Below the pieces are notes generated by a model. That model did not search any database. It was given only the letters and a program-made list of their open reading frames with translations, and had not been told where the DNA came from. Positions 25,099-32,867 of a stretch of DNA of 64,000 nucleotides are shown one piece after another. A program made the translations under genes and the position numbers. Positions within the stretch are counted from its first letter, which is position 1. Each line of letters begins with the position of its first letter. Source of the DNA: Chitinophaga niabensis (GTDB lineage Bacteria > Bacteroidota > Bacteroidia > Chitinophagales > Chitinophagaceae); assembly GCF_900129465.1 (NCBI RefSeq), contig NZ_FSRA01000001.1, positions 558,001-622,000 of the forward strand, read 5' to 3'.

Positions 25099-25421
25099 TG
25101 GCTTACAGTGAAAAGCTGGCGGACAGGCTCCGGCGGGCATTAGCGGGGATCGGTAAAGTGGAAGAGAAAAAGATGTTTGGTGGCTTAGCCTTTATGGTGA
25201 ATGGTAAAATGTGCCTGACAGCGGGTAAAGACAGGATCATGTGCAGGATTGATCCTGATCACCGGGAAGAAGGATGCGAAACAGTGATCATGGGAGGGCG
25301 GAAGTATAAAGGTTATGTGCATGTAAACGAAAACAACCTGGAAACAAAGGCTGCGCTTGATCACTGGGTGAAACTGGCCCTTGACTTCAATAAAAAAGCG
25401 GCTTTTAGCCGCTTTAAATAG
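25098..25421 (+). CDS. TfoX N-terminal domain protein
   Basis: 107 residues consisting of a TfoX N-terminal domain: YSEKLADRLRRALAGIGKVEEKKMFGGLAFMVNGKMCLTAGKDRIMCRIDP ... YVHVNENNLETKAALDHWVKLALDF. Stand-alone domains of this type are common in Bacteroidota and are not competence regulators in any proven sense; the role is unknown. The start is coupled to the SnoaL-like gene. The last codons also encode a hairpin that can end the convergent transcript. Confidence 0.9.
   Translation: MAYSEKLADRLRRALAGIGKVEEKKMFGGLAFMVNGKMCLTAGKDRIMCRIDPDHREEGCETVIMGGRKYKGYVHVNENNLETKAALDHWVKLALDFNKKAAFSRFK
25389..25420 (-). terminator. minus-strand terminator inside the 3' end of the TfoX-like gene
   Basis: AAAGCGGC/GCCGCTTT stem with a five-base loop, followed on the minus strand by TTTTTT. 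It ends transcripts of the Fe-S operon read leftward while lying within codons for KKAAFSRF of the plus-strand gene. Confidence 0.7.
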
Positions 25422-25422
25422 T

Positions 25423-25932
25423 TTACGCTGTTTTGGCCAATTTCGCCATCAGCCAGCTCTCCTTCAACGGCACCAGCCAATGATCTTCCAGCTCCTGCTT
25501 CGTTAGCACGGTATTATTGAGATAAAGCGTATCTGTGGTAATAAACCCTTTTTCCAGTGCATAACCCACCTGGTTCATCGGCAGTAACTGCAGCTTATCC
25601 TTCACCAGGAAACCCAGCAGCAGGCGGTCAAAAAGGTTCACGGAATACTGTTTTTCTATGCTTTTAATGATCCGTACGGAACTGTCTGTACTGCATCCGC
25701 TCACTTCGGAAGTGGTTTCGTCTGCCATCAGCACTATCACCTGGTCAAATAACAGGCGGCCCCAGCCTTTTACGGGTACTCCGTGGGAATTCCATTGCAC
25801 TGCAAACTGATGCAGCTGTTCTTCTATCTCTTCGGCCTCTCTTTCTGAAAACGGGCGGTTACTTTGGTATATCCAAACCCTGGAAGCAGGGGCGAAGTCG
25901 TTTGGTAAAATATGTTTGATATCGGTGTTCAT
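25423..25932 (-). CDS. conserved Bacteroidota protein of unknown function
   Basis: 169 residues, soluble. Recognisable segments: PASRVWIYQSNRPFSEREAEEIEEQLHQFAVQWNSHGVPVKGWGRLLFDQVIVLMADE and SGCSTDSSVRIIKSIEKQYSVNLFDRLLLGF. Relatives are often labelled ABC transporter ATPase in databases, as I recall, but there is no Walker A motif here, so that label is wrong. It follows the Fe-S protein gene by 15 bases and is probably cotranscribed. Confidence 0.8.
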   Translation of the reverse strand: MNTDIKHILPNDFAPASRVWIYQSNRPFSEREAEEIEEQLHQFAVQWNSHGVPVKGWGRLLFDQVIVLMADETTSEVSGCSTDSSVRIIKSIEKQYSVNLFDRLLLGFLVKDKLQLLPMNQVGYALEKGFITTDTLYLNNTVLTKQELEDHWLVPLKESWLMAKLAKTA

Positions 25933-25947
25933 GGTACAAAGTTAAGG

Positions 25948-26727
25948 TTATTGCATGTTTTGTGCGATCATTTCCGCGATATCCAGCACTTTTACTTCCT
26001 CTTCTTTACCTGCTTCTTTGACCCCATCGGTTAACATCGTCATGCAAAAAGGGCAGTTGGAGGCGATCACGGAAGCACCGGTAGATACAGCCTCATGGCC
26101 TCTTTCAAAGTTGATCCGGGTACTCCCTTTTTCCTCTTCCTTGAACATCTGGGCACCTCCGGCACCACAGCAAAGCCCCTTGCTTCTGCACCTTTTCATT
26201 TCCACCAATTCTGCATCAAGGCTTTCTAAAACTTGTCTTGGTGCCTCGTAGATCCCATTTGCCCTCCCCAAGTAGCAGGAGTCATGATAAGTGATCTTTT
26301 TGCCCTTGAAAGTGCCGCCTTCTTTCATTTTGATGCGGCCGCCATCTATCAGCTGCTGTAAATAGGTGGCATGATGGATCACCTCGTAGGTGCCACCCAG
26401 CTGGGGGTATTCATTTTTGAAGGTATTGAAGCAGTGGGGGCAGGCGGTAACGATGGTTTTTACGCCATAGTTGTTCAGCACCTGGATATTGTTGTAGGCC
26501 ATCATCTGGAAGAGGAATTCGTTCCCGGCCCGCCTGGCGGGGTCGCCGGTGCAGGCTTCTTCCTTACCCAGTATGGCAAACTGTATCCCTGTTTTTGTAA
26601 GGATCTCTGCAAATGCCCGGGTGATCTTCTGTGCCCGCTGGTCAAAGCTACCGGCGCATCCCACCCAAAAAAGCACTTCAGGCGTTTCACCATTGGCAAA
26701 ATATTCGGCCATTGTTTTTATCTGCAT
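25948..26727 (-). CDS. CCG-domain Fe-S protein (HdrB/LutA/GlpC-like)
   Basis: 259 residues with two cysteine-rich CCG domains of the heterodisulfide reductase subunit B type: FWVGCAGSFDQRA and TACPHCFNTFKNEYP for the first, YHDSCYLGR, GLCCGAGGAQMF and NCPFCMTML for the second. Such subunits bind a noncubane [4Fe-4S] cluster or pass electrons in quinone-linked oxidoreductases. It is 27 bases after the membrane Fe-S gene, so the two presumably make a membrane-anchored complex. The electron donor and acceptor are not known. Confidence 0.9.
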   Translation of the reverse strand: MQIKTMAEYFANGETPEVLFWVGCAGSFDQRAQKITRAFAEILTKTGIQFAILGKEEACTGDPARRAGNEFLFQMMAYNNIQVLNNYGVKTIVTACPHCFNTFKNEYPQLGGTYEVIHHATYLQQLIDGGRIKMKEGGTFKGKKITYHDSCYLGRANGIYEAPRQVLESLDAELVEMKRCRSKGLCCGAGGAQMFKEEEKGSTRINFERGHEAVSTGASVIASNCPFCMTMLTDGVKEAGKEEEVKVLDIAEMIAQNMQ

Positions 26728-26754
26728 TTCTTTCTTTTTTGCTTGGGTGTATGA

Positions 26755-28041
26755 TTATTGTATCCAGGCGTCACGGTCATCCGGACTGAATTTCCAGGGC
26801 GCCATATTATTCTCGATATTGGAAAACATCATATTCCATTCCTGTGGTGCGCTGGATTCTTCCATCACCAGGTGCCTGCGCATTTGGAGGATGATGTGTA
26901 GGGGATTGATGCTCACCGGGCATTCCATTACGCAGGCATTGCAGGTGGTGCAGGCGCGTAATTCTTCTTCGGTGATATAATCCCGGAGCAGGGTTTTGCC
27001 TTCAGCGTTACCCCTGCCTACTTCTTCCGCCCTGTCCCGCGTTTTCATCATGATCAGCCGGGGAGAGAGCGCCTTGCCTGTTTGTGTGGCAGGGCAGGCT
27101 GCGGAGCAACGGCCGCATTCTGTGCAGGCATATGCGTCCAGCAGGTTCTTCCAGGTAAGGTCCTGTATATCTTTCGCCCCGAATTTGGGCACTGTTTCTG
27201 AAGGAGTGGTGGGCGCCAGTTCCGGTTGCATGGCGTAAAGTACTTCCTGCTGGATCTCCGGCATATTTTCCATCTTTCCTTTAGGCCGCAGGTCTGCATA
27301 ATAAGCATTCGGGAAGGCCAGGATGATATGGAGGTGTTTGGAAAAAGGCAGGTAGTTCAAAAAGGCCAGTACACCCAGGATGTGGAGCCACCAGGCACCT
27401 CTTTCTATCGTTATCAGCGCACTGTCTGACAGGCCGGAAAGGAGCGGGGTAAACTGGCTGGTAACCCAGAAAGGCTGTGTTTGTATATAATGTTCCGCGC
27501 CCCGGCTTTGCAATACCAGGTCCGCAGTGTTCATCGTGAGGAACAATACCATCAGCACGATCTCTGTAATAAGGATATAGTTGGCATCAGAGCGGGGCCA
27601 GCCATTAAGGTCTTTACTGATGAAGCGTTTCAGTTTGATGATATTACGGCGTACCAAAAAGATGGCGCAGGAAACAGCTACCAGTACGGCCAGTATCTCA
27701 AAACAGCCGATCAGCACCCCGTACAGTGACCCAAGAACGGGGGCGAATATACGATGTGTGCCTGCCAGCCCGTCTATAATGATCTCCAGGATCTCAATAT
27801 TAATGATCAGGAAACCTGCATACACAAAAAAGTGCAATACCGCCACGAGGGGGTTGCGGAACATCTTTTTCTGTCCAAAGGCCAGTAAAAAAAGATTTTT
27901 CCAGCGGGCTGCAGGCTGGTCGTTAAGTGCTACATCTCTTCCCAGCAGGATGTTACGCCTGATACCCAATGCTCTGCGGGAGAACAAATAGGTGGCTACG
28001 CTCAATGCGATGAGAAAGAGGACCTGGTAAACAATTTGCAT
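26755..28041 (-). CDS. membrane-bound dicluster Fe-S protein (HdrC/HdrE-like)
   Basis: 428 residues. The N-terminal half has about five membrane helices of cytochrome-b-like organisation (VLFLIALSVATYLFSRRAL, VLHFFVYAGFLIINIEILEIII, VLIGCFEILAVLVAVSCAIFLV, ILITEIVLMVLFLTMNT and LHILGVLAFLNYLPFSKHLHIILAF), with histidines that could bind haem. The C-terminal half carries two [4Fe-4S] motifs, CTECGRCSAACP and CTTCNACVMECP. It pairs with the CCG protein downstream: together they resemble HdrED/DsrMK-like electron-transfer modules. Divergent from the phosphoribosyltransferase gene. Confidence 0.88.
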   Translation of the reverse strand: MQIVYQVLFLIALSVATYLFSRRALGIRRNILLGRDVALNDQPAARWKNLFLLAFGQKKMFRNPLVAVLHFFVYAGFLIINIEILEIIIDGLAGTHRIFAPVLGSLYGVLIGCFEILAVLVAVSCAIFLVRRNIIKLKRFISKDLNGWPRSDANYILITEIVLMVLFLTMNTADLVLQSRGAEHYIQTQPFWVTSQFTPLLSGLSDSALITIERGAWWLHILGVLAFLNYLPFSKHLHIILAFPNAYYADLRPKGKMENMPEIQQEVLYAMQPELAPTTPSETVPKFGAKDIQDLTWKNLLDAYACTECGRCSAACPATQTGKALSPRLIMMKTRDRAEEVGRGNAEGKTLLRDYITEEELRACTTCNACVMECPVSINPLHIILQMRRHLVMEESSAPQEWNMMFSNIENNMAPWKFSPDDRDAWIQ

Positions 28042-28104
28042 ATCCTTGATTTGACCGGTTGTTATCGCAATTTATGTATTTTTACGGCTGCACAAACCCA
28101 CTAT

Positions 28105-28602
28105 ATGGAAAATAAGAACGTAATCCTGACGCAGGAAGTTATTGAAAAGAAAATAGAACGGATCGCGTATGAAATATATGAGCATAATTATGACGAGCCT
28201 TCCATTATACTGGCGGGTATCTGGGACCGTGGAACCATCCTCACCAATAAGATCGCGGCGCATTTAAAAGCGATCGCTCCTTTTAAGATCGAAGTGGTGG
28301 AAATAAAGCTGGACAAGCAACATCCGGCAGAAGTGACGCTTTCTCATGAACTGGATTTTACAGATAAAGTGATCGTGCTGATCGATGATGTGGCCAATTC
28401 CGGTAAAACCATGTTGTATGCATTGAAACCTTTTCTGCAATTCTTTCCCAAGAAGATACAAACGGCTGTACTGGTAGACCGCCGTCATAAATCTTTTCCT
28501 TTGTCTGTGGATTTTGTGGGTTACAGCCTGTCTACTACTTTACAGGATATGGTAATGGTGGATGTGGAAGGAGAAGCGATCCATTCTGCATACCTCGTTT
28601 AA
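28105..28602 (+). CDS. phosphoribosyltransferase (PyrR-like)
   Basis: 165 residues from MENKNVILTQEVIEKKIERIAYEIYEHNYDEPSIILAGIWDRGTILTNKIAAHL. Type I PRTase fold with the PRPP loop VIVLIDDVANSGKTMLYAL. The ILAGIWDRG loop and DRRHKSFPLSVDFVGYSL hood resemble PyrR or hypoxanthine-type enzymes. Substrate base is not determined, and no pyrimidine genes are adjacent. Its stop overlaps the convergent DUF2279 gene by four bases. Confidence 0.88.
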   Translation: MENKNVILTQEVIEKKIERIAYEIYEHNYDEPSIILAGIWDRGTILTNKIAAHLKAIAPFKIEVVEIKLDKQHPAEVTLSHELDFTDKVIVLIDDVANSGKTMLYALKPFLQFFPKKIQTAVLVDRRHKSFPLSVDFVGYSLSTTLQDMVMVDVEGEAIHSAYLV

Positions 28603-29558
28603 AAATACAAAGCATGTACTTTTAACTTCCCTGCGCCATTGATCTCCAATGCAGGTGCGGGTATTTTTATCATATTCAATACCTGGAACAATACTTTCAC
28701 CCCTTTTCGCCTGGTAGCTATCTTTGTAAGATCAATATCCGGAGAAAGATAGAACTGCCGTGTACGGCGGATATGCGTGTAATCATACATCACTCCCTGT
28801 TCATCCGTCCAGTCGTTTGTTTTGGCATCATACAGGCCTTCTGCGCCATAACCTATGGCAATGTTCAGCCATTTCGGGAAATTACTTTCTTTGGCAAAAG
28901 ACCATGGGTTTACGGATAACCAATAAGTTTGTGCGTTATAATCCTTTAAAGTGCGTTCTGTAAACCGTTCACCGAACTGGTTCACGGCGCGGGCTTTTAA
29001 TACGGGATCGCGATAGTGAATGGGAAAAGAAGAAAACTTCAATTGAAAGCGGGGTTCATTCCATATCAGCTCCTGGCTGATCATAGCAGCAGAACCTATA
29101 GCATTGGCGCCCATATCGCTCCAGGAAAATCCCCAGTGTGTGGAATGCGCATCCAGCAACTCTATTACGGATTGATAGGCAAAGCCACTCAATCCTCCGA
29201 TCCAGATCTGCTGTTTGCGGGGTAATCCGCTCCATCGCCATAACTCACGGCTGTATTTTGAAAACAGGTAAGTGGTATATACATGTCCGAACTTATCCAT
29301 CTGCAGCCATTCGCCGGCATCATTGATGGTATGGAAATTACGTTTGGCGTAATCCTTATACCAGTATTGGTTCAATACCAGTAAAGATCCGCCGTATGCT
29401 ATGGCACTGCCTGCTCCCAGCGCCCAGACCCTGCCTTTAACGACAGTGTCCGGGTTCTGAAAGAATGTATGATGTTGTGAAGAAACTTTAAGAGAAATAA
29501 AAAGAAGGATAGCCAACAGGCCAACACAACGGCCAATGTTCTGCAACAGGATATGCAT
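28599..29558 (-). CDS. DUF2279 (YfiM-like) membrane protein
   Basis: 319 residues from MHILLQNIGRCVGLLAILLFISLKVSSQHH, a signal peptide. DUF2279 signature: WLQMDKFGHVYTTYLFSKYSRELWRWSGLPRKQQIWIGGLSGFAYQSVIELLDAHSTHWGFSWSDMGANAIGSAAMI, i.e. a DKxGH...E-x-x-D...D-x-x-x-N pattern also seen in small YfiM lipoproteins. Likely envelope protein; function unknown. It is 20 bases after the phosphosugar mutase. Confidence 0.88.
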   Translation of the reverse strand: MHILLQNIGRCVGLLAILLFISLKVSSQHHTFFQNPDTVVKGRVWALGAGSAIAYGGSLLVLNQYWYKDYAKRNFHTINDAGEWLQMDKFGHVYTTYLFSKYSRELWRWSGLPRKQQIWIGGLSGFAYQSVIELLDAHSTHWGFSWSDMGANAIGSAAMISQELIWNEPRFQLKFSSFPIHYRDPVLKARAVNQFGERFTERTLKDYNAQTYWLSVNPWSFAKESNFPKWLNIAIGYGAEGLYDAKTNDWTDEQGVMYDYTHIRRTRQFYLSPDIDLTKIATRRKGVKVLFQVLNMIKIPAPALEINGAGKLKVHALYF

Positions 29559-29578
29559 TCTTTTTAAGGCATCACCCC

Positions 29579-31303
29579 TCATCCAAGTTTCATGTCGTGA
29601 ATAATGTTGGTTACTTTACTATCCAGGACCTGTTCTACTCTTTCCAGGTCTGCCACGCTTTCCAGGTTTTCATGCACGCTGAAGTAGAATTTGATCTTGG
29701 GTTCCGTGCCGGAAGGGCGGGCGGATATACGGCTGCCGTCTGCCAGCAGGAATTGTAATACATTGGATCTGGGCAGATCGAGCGGTGTTTTTTCTCCTGA
29801 GCTCAGGTTTGTTACGTGTTGTAACTGGTAGTCGAACAATTTCACTACAGGCTGGCCGTTGATGATAACAGGCGGGTTGTTCCGGTAGGCAGTCATCATC
29901 TCTGCTATCTCTTCTGCGCCTTTCATACCTTTCTTTGTGATGGAGATGAGGGACTCTTTGTAGAAGCCGTAGCGTACATAGATATCGATCAGTTGTTCAA
30001 AGAGGCTTCTGCCTTCGTTCTTTGCATAGGCTGCCATCTCGCAGATCATGGCAACAGAAGCAATGGCATCTTTATCGCGTACATTATCACCGATCATATA
30101 ACCATAAGATTCTTCTCCGCCGCAAATGAAGGTTTCTTTTCCTTCTTTCTGATGGATGAGGTCTGCGATCCATTTGAAACCGGTGAGTGTGTTATAACAC
30201 TTTATCTCGTTGCTGGCAGCAAATACATCTATCAGGTCTGATGTTACGATGGTTTTACAGATATAATCGCTGGGCTGTGTCAAACCTTTACGTTTGCGGC
30301 CTTCCACGATGTAGTTGAAGAGCAGTACGGCGGTTTGGTTACCATTCAGTAAGATCCATTTGCCGGTATGGTCTTTAACGGCAATCCCTACACGATCAGA
30401 ATCAGGGTCCGTTCCCAGGAGGATGTCTGCATTCAGTGCGGCGGCTTTCTTAAGACCGATGCTCATGGCTTCTGATTCCTCGGGGTTAGGGTATACTACG
30501 GTAGGGAAGTTGCCATCCGGTTTGGATTGTTCTTCCACCACATGCACATTGGTGAAGCCGAAACGTTGCAGCACTTCCGGCACCAGGGTAATGCCTGTAC
30601 CATGGATAGGCGTGTACACGATCTTAAGATCGTGTTGTGCTGCGATCACTTCAGGATATACGCTGAGGCCTTTCAGCATTTGCATATAGGCTTCGTCTAT
30701 TTCTTTTCCGATAGGATGGATGTTCTCAGACCAGCCAGTCCATTTCACATCGCCGATGCTGGCGATCTTATCCACTTCCGCGATCACGTTCTTGTCATGC
30801 GGTGGTACAAGTTGCGCGCCATCATCCCAGTAAGCTTTATAACCGTTGTATTCACGGGGGTTGTGGGAAGCGGTGAGCACTACGCCTGCCTGGCATTTGA
30901 GATGGCGGATGGCGAAGGACAGCTCCGGTGTGGGGCGGAGGGCTTCAAAGAGATATACTTTGATGCCATTGGCCGCCATTACATTGGCCGTCACTTCAGC
31001 AAAGAAGCGGCTGTTATTGCGGCTGTCGTGTGCAATAGCCATCTTAATTTCCCCGGTAAAGGAGTTTTTCAGGTAATTGGCGAAGCCCTGGGTGGCCATG
31101 CCCACAGTATATTTATTCATCCGGTTGGTACCTACGCCCATTATGCCGCGGAGGCCGCCAGTGCCGAATTCGAGGTTTCGATAAAATGCATCGGTGAGTT
31201 CGTCCGGGTTTTCTTTCTGGAGTTTGAGGATGGTGGCTACTGTTTCTTCATCGAAACCGCCATTGAGCCATTGCTCTACTTTGCTTAAAATGTTTGCGTC
31301 CAT
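29579..31303 (-). CDS. phosphoglucomutase/phosphomannomutase family enzyme
   Basis: 574 residues, the length of the PGM2/PgcA-type branch. The catalytic phospho-Ser is Ser146 in VVLTASHNPREYNGYK. The metal loop is GTDPDSDRVG, the sugar-binding loop ICGGEESYGYMIG, and the phosphate-binding loop SARPSGTEPKIKFY near the C-terminus. It interconverts hexose 1- and 6-phosphates in the cytoplasm (Glc-1-P/Glc-6-P or mannose equivalents; pentose phosphates are possible for this branch). FGTGGLRGIMGVG near residue 47 is also typical. First gene of a two-gene minus-strand unit with the DUF2279 gene. Confidence 0.95.
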   Translation of the reverse strand: MDANILSKVEQWLNGGFDEETVATILKLQKENPDELTDAFYRNLEFGTGGLRGIMGVGTNRMNKYTVGMATQGFANYLKNSFTGEIKMAIAHDSRNNSRFFAEVTANVMAANGIKVYLFEALRPTPELSFAIRHLKCQAGVVLTASHNPREYNGYKAYWDDGAQLVPPHDKNVIAEVDKIASIGDVKWTGWSENIHPIGKEIDEAYMQMLKGLSVYPEVIAAQHDLKIVYTPIHGTGITLVPEVLQRFGFTNVHVVEEQSKPDGNFPTVVYPNPEESEAMSIGLKKAAALNADILLGTDPDSDRVGIAVKDHTGKWILLNGNQTAVLLFNYIVEGRKRKGLTQPSDYICKTIVTSDLIDVFAASNEIKCYNTLTGFKWIADLIHQKEGKETFICGGEESYGYMIGDNVRDKDAIASVAMICEMAAYAKNEGRSLFEQLIDIYVRYGFYKESLISITKKGMKGAEEIAEMMTAYRNNPPVIINGQPVVKLFDYQLQHVTNLSSGEKTPLDLPRSNVLQFLLADGSRISARPSGTEPKIKFYFSVHENLESVADLERVEQVLDSKVTNIIHDMKLG

Positions 31304-31364
31304 GATTCAATTTACTGTTTACAAGCCACTAATGATCAATTGCTGGTGTAAAATAATGAGAAAT

Positions 31365-32120
31365 TTAAATATCCCCGAAATGTTTAGCCATATAAGCAAT
31401 GGCCTCTTCCTGGGTTTTAACGGCAAAATCCTTGTAACGTTCATGTACATCTGCTATTTCATCCAGCGCAGCCCTTACCAGTTCGGTGTTCTCCCAGGTC
31501 TTGAGGTCTGCCGTCACCGTTTCAAGACAGCCTTTCTTATAGGCTATCTGCCCCAGCACATGTACCAGGGTATTCCTGACACGGGCCGTTTTGTCGAACT
31601 GCAGGGTTTTTAGAAGGGGGAGGATGTCCTGCGGATGTGTACGCCCTCTTAGCTCAATGCCGTGGCATATTTCCCTGCGGATCTCTTTATCCGGATGCTG
31701 CAGGTATCCTTTGGCCCATGCTAATACCGGTACCGGGTTCTTTTCTCCCATCTTCTTTACAGAGCCGATCACTGCATTGCGCACACTATGGTGCGCATCT
31801 GTGAGGCCCTGGTCCATGTAGGCGCTGACCGCGCCAAAATCATGCCGGCCTATCTCTCCGGCAGCATTAATGGCTGTTTGCCTTACTTTGGCATCCGGAT
31901 GTTGTGCGAGGGTTGTAATGGCCTGCAATACTGCCGCAGGTTGGGTGTGGTATATTTTGCCCAATGCCTGGTAGGCATTTTTGCGGATATAGGTATCCTC
32001 GTCTGCCGCGTATAACAACAGCGATTGTAATTGGCTGGTTTGCACCGCCTTTTCTATTACGGCTTCCATTTGCCGGACCAATGCGGCCCTTTCTTCTTTG
32101 GACAGATCGTAAAATGCCAT
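31365..32120 (-). CDS. HEAT-repeat protein
   Basis: 251 residues composed of about six HEAT-like helical pairs, each with a DxxxRxxAxxALGxI-type pattern: DTYIRKNAYQALGKIYH, DAKVRQTAINAAGEIGR, HHSVRNAVIGSVKKMGE, DKEIRREICHGIELRGR, TARVRNTLVHVLGQIAY. No signal or membrane segment, so cytoplasmic. Such alpha-solenoids act as scaffolds or lyase-like factors; no DNA-glycosylase (AlkD) signature is clear. Its start is 47 bases from the divergent pcm start. Confidence 0.85.
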   Translation of the reverse strand: MAFYDLSKEERAALVRQMEAVIEKAVQTSQLQSLLLYAADEDTYIRKNAYQALGKIYHTQPAAVLQAITTLAQHPDAKVRQTAINAAGEIGRHDFGAVSAYMDQGLTDAHHSVRNAVIGSVKKMGEKNPVPVLAWAKGYLQHPDKEIRREICHGIELRGRTHPQDILPLLKTLQFDKTARVRNTLVHVLGQIAYKKGCLETVTADLKTWENTELVRAALDEIADVHERYKDFAVKTQEEAIAYMAKHFGDI

Positions 32121-32167
32121 CTATCAAACTGTTTTGCAATGATCGAAAAACTTCTATTTTTGCGCCC

Positions 32168-32824
32168 ATGAGGCGGTACGAAGATAATTATAAGCAAAAA
32201 GGATTACGCAAACAATTGGTAGACAACATCAGGCAGAAAGGAATTACGGACGAAAACGTATTGGCGGCCATTAACAACATCCCAAGGCATTACTTCCTGG
32301 ATACAGCTTTTGAGGGAATTGCCTATGAAGACAGGGCTTTTCCCATCGGAGAAGGGCAAACTATTTCACAGCCCTACACGGTAGCGTATCAAACCCAGTT
32401 GTTAGACGTTAAACCATTTGAAAAGGTGCTGGAGATCGGCACGGGCAGCGCTTACCAGGCATGTGTACTGGGAGAGCTGAAAGTGAACCTGTACACTATT
32501 GAAAGACAAAAGAAACTTTTTGATCTTGTAAAAACATTCCCTTACAAATCAAAGTATCCTACCATTAAGTTCTTTTATGGGGATGGATATGAAGGATTAC
32601 CTACCTATGCACCTTTCGATAAGATATTGGTAACAGCGGCGGCGCCGGCTATTCCGGAGAAGTTATTGAAACAGTTAAAAGTGGGAGGGAAGATGGTGAT
32701 CCCTGTAGGCGCACAGGACATACAAAGGATGCTGCGCATCACCAAAACAGGAGAGGATGAATTCCAGGAAGAAGTATTTGATGATTTTTCTTTTGTTCCC
32801 ATGCTAACGGGAAAAAAAGGCTAA
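32168..32824 (+). CDS. pcm: protein-L-isoaspartate O-methyltransferase
   Basis: 218 residues from MRRYEDNYKQKGLRKQLVDNIRQKGI. Motifs of Pcm: RHYFLDTAFEGIAYEDRAFPIGEGQTISQPYTVAYQTQLL, SAM-binding VLEIGTGSAYQACVLGEL, YGDGYEGLPTYAPFDKILVTAAAPAIP and LKVGGKMVIPVG. It repairs isoaspartyl residues in aged proteins with S-adenosylmethionine. The start excludes upstream codons that belong to the divergent promoter. A bidirectional terminator follows. Confidence 0.95.
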   Translation: MRRYEDNYKQKGLRKQLVDNIRQKGITDENVLAAINNIPRHYFLDTAFEGIAYEDRAFPIGEGQTISQPYTVAYQTQLLDVKPFEKVLEIGTGSAYQACVLGELKVNLYTIERQKKLFDLVKTFPYKSKYPTIKFFYGDGYEGLPTYAPFDKILVTAAAPAIPEKLLKQLKVGGKMVIPVGAQDIQRMLRITKTGEDEFQEEVFDDFSFVPMLTGKKG

Positions 32825-32827
32825 ACA

Positions 32828-32866
32828 TAAAAAAGGGCTGTCTTCATCAAGACAGCCCTTTTTATT
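32828..32866. terminator. bidirectional terminator between pcm and the beta-helix gene
   Basis: A long stem AAAAAGGGCTGTCTT/AAGACAGCCCTTTTT with loop CATC, with A-rich and T-rich flanks, lying between two convergent stops. Confidence 0.88.
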
Positions 32867-32867
32867 T

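Noticed and set aside
25423-25932. ABC transporter ATPase label often given to such proteins
   Set aside because: No Walker A, signature or Walker B motif is present.
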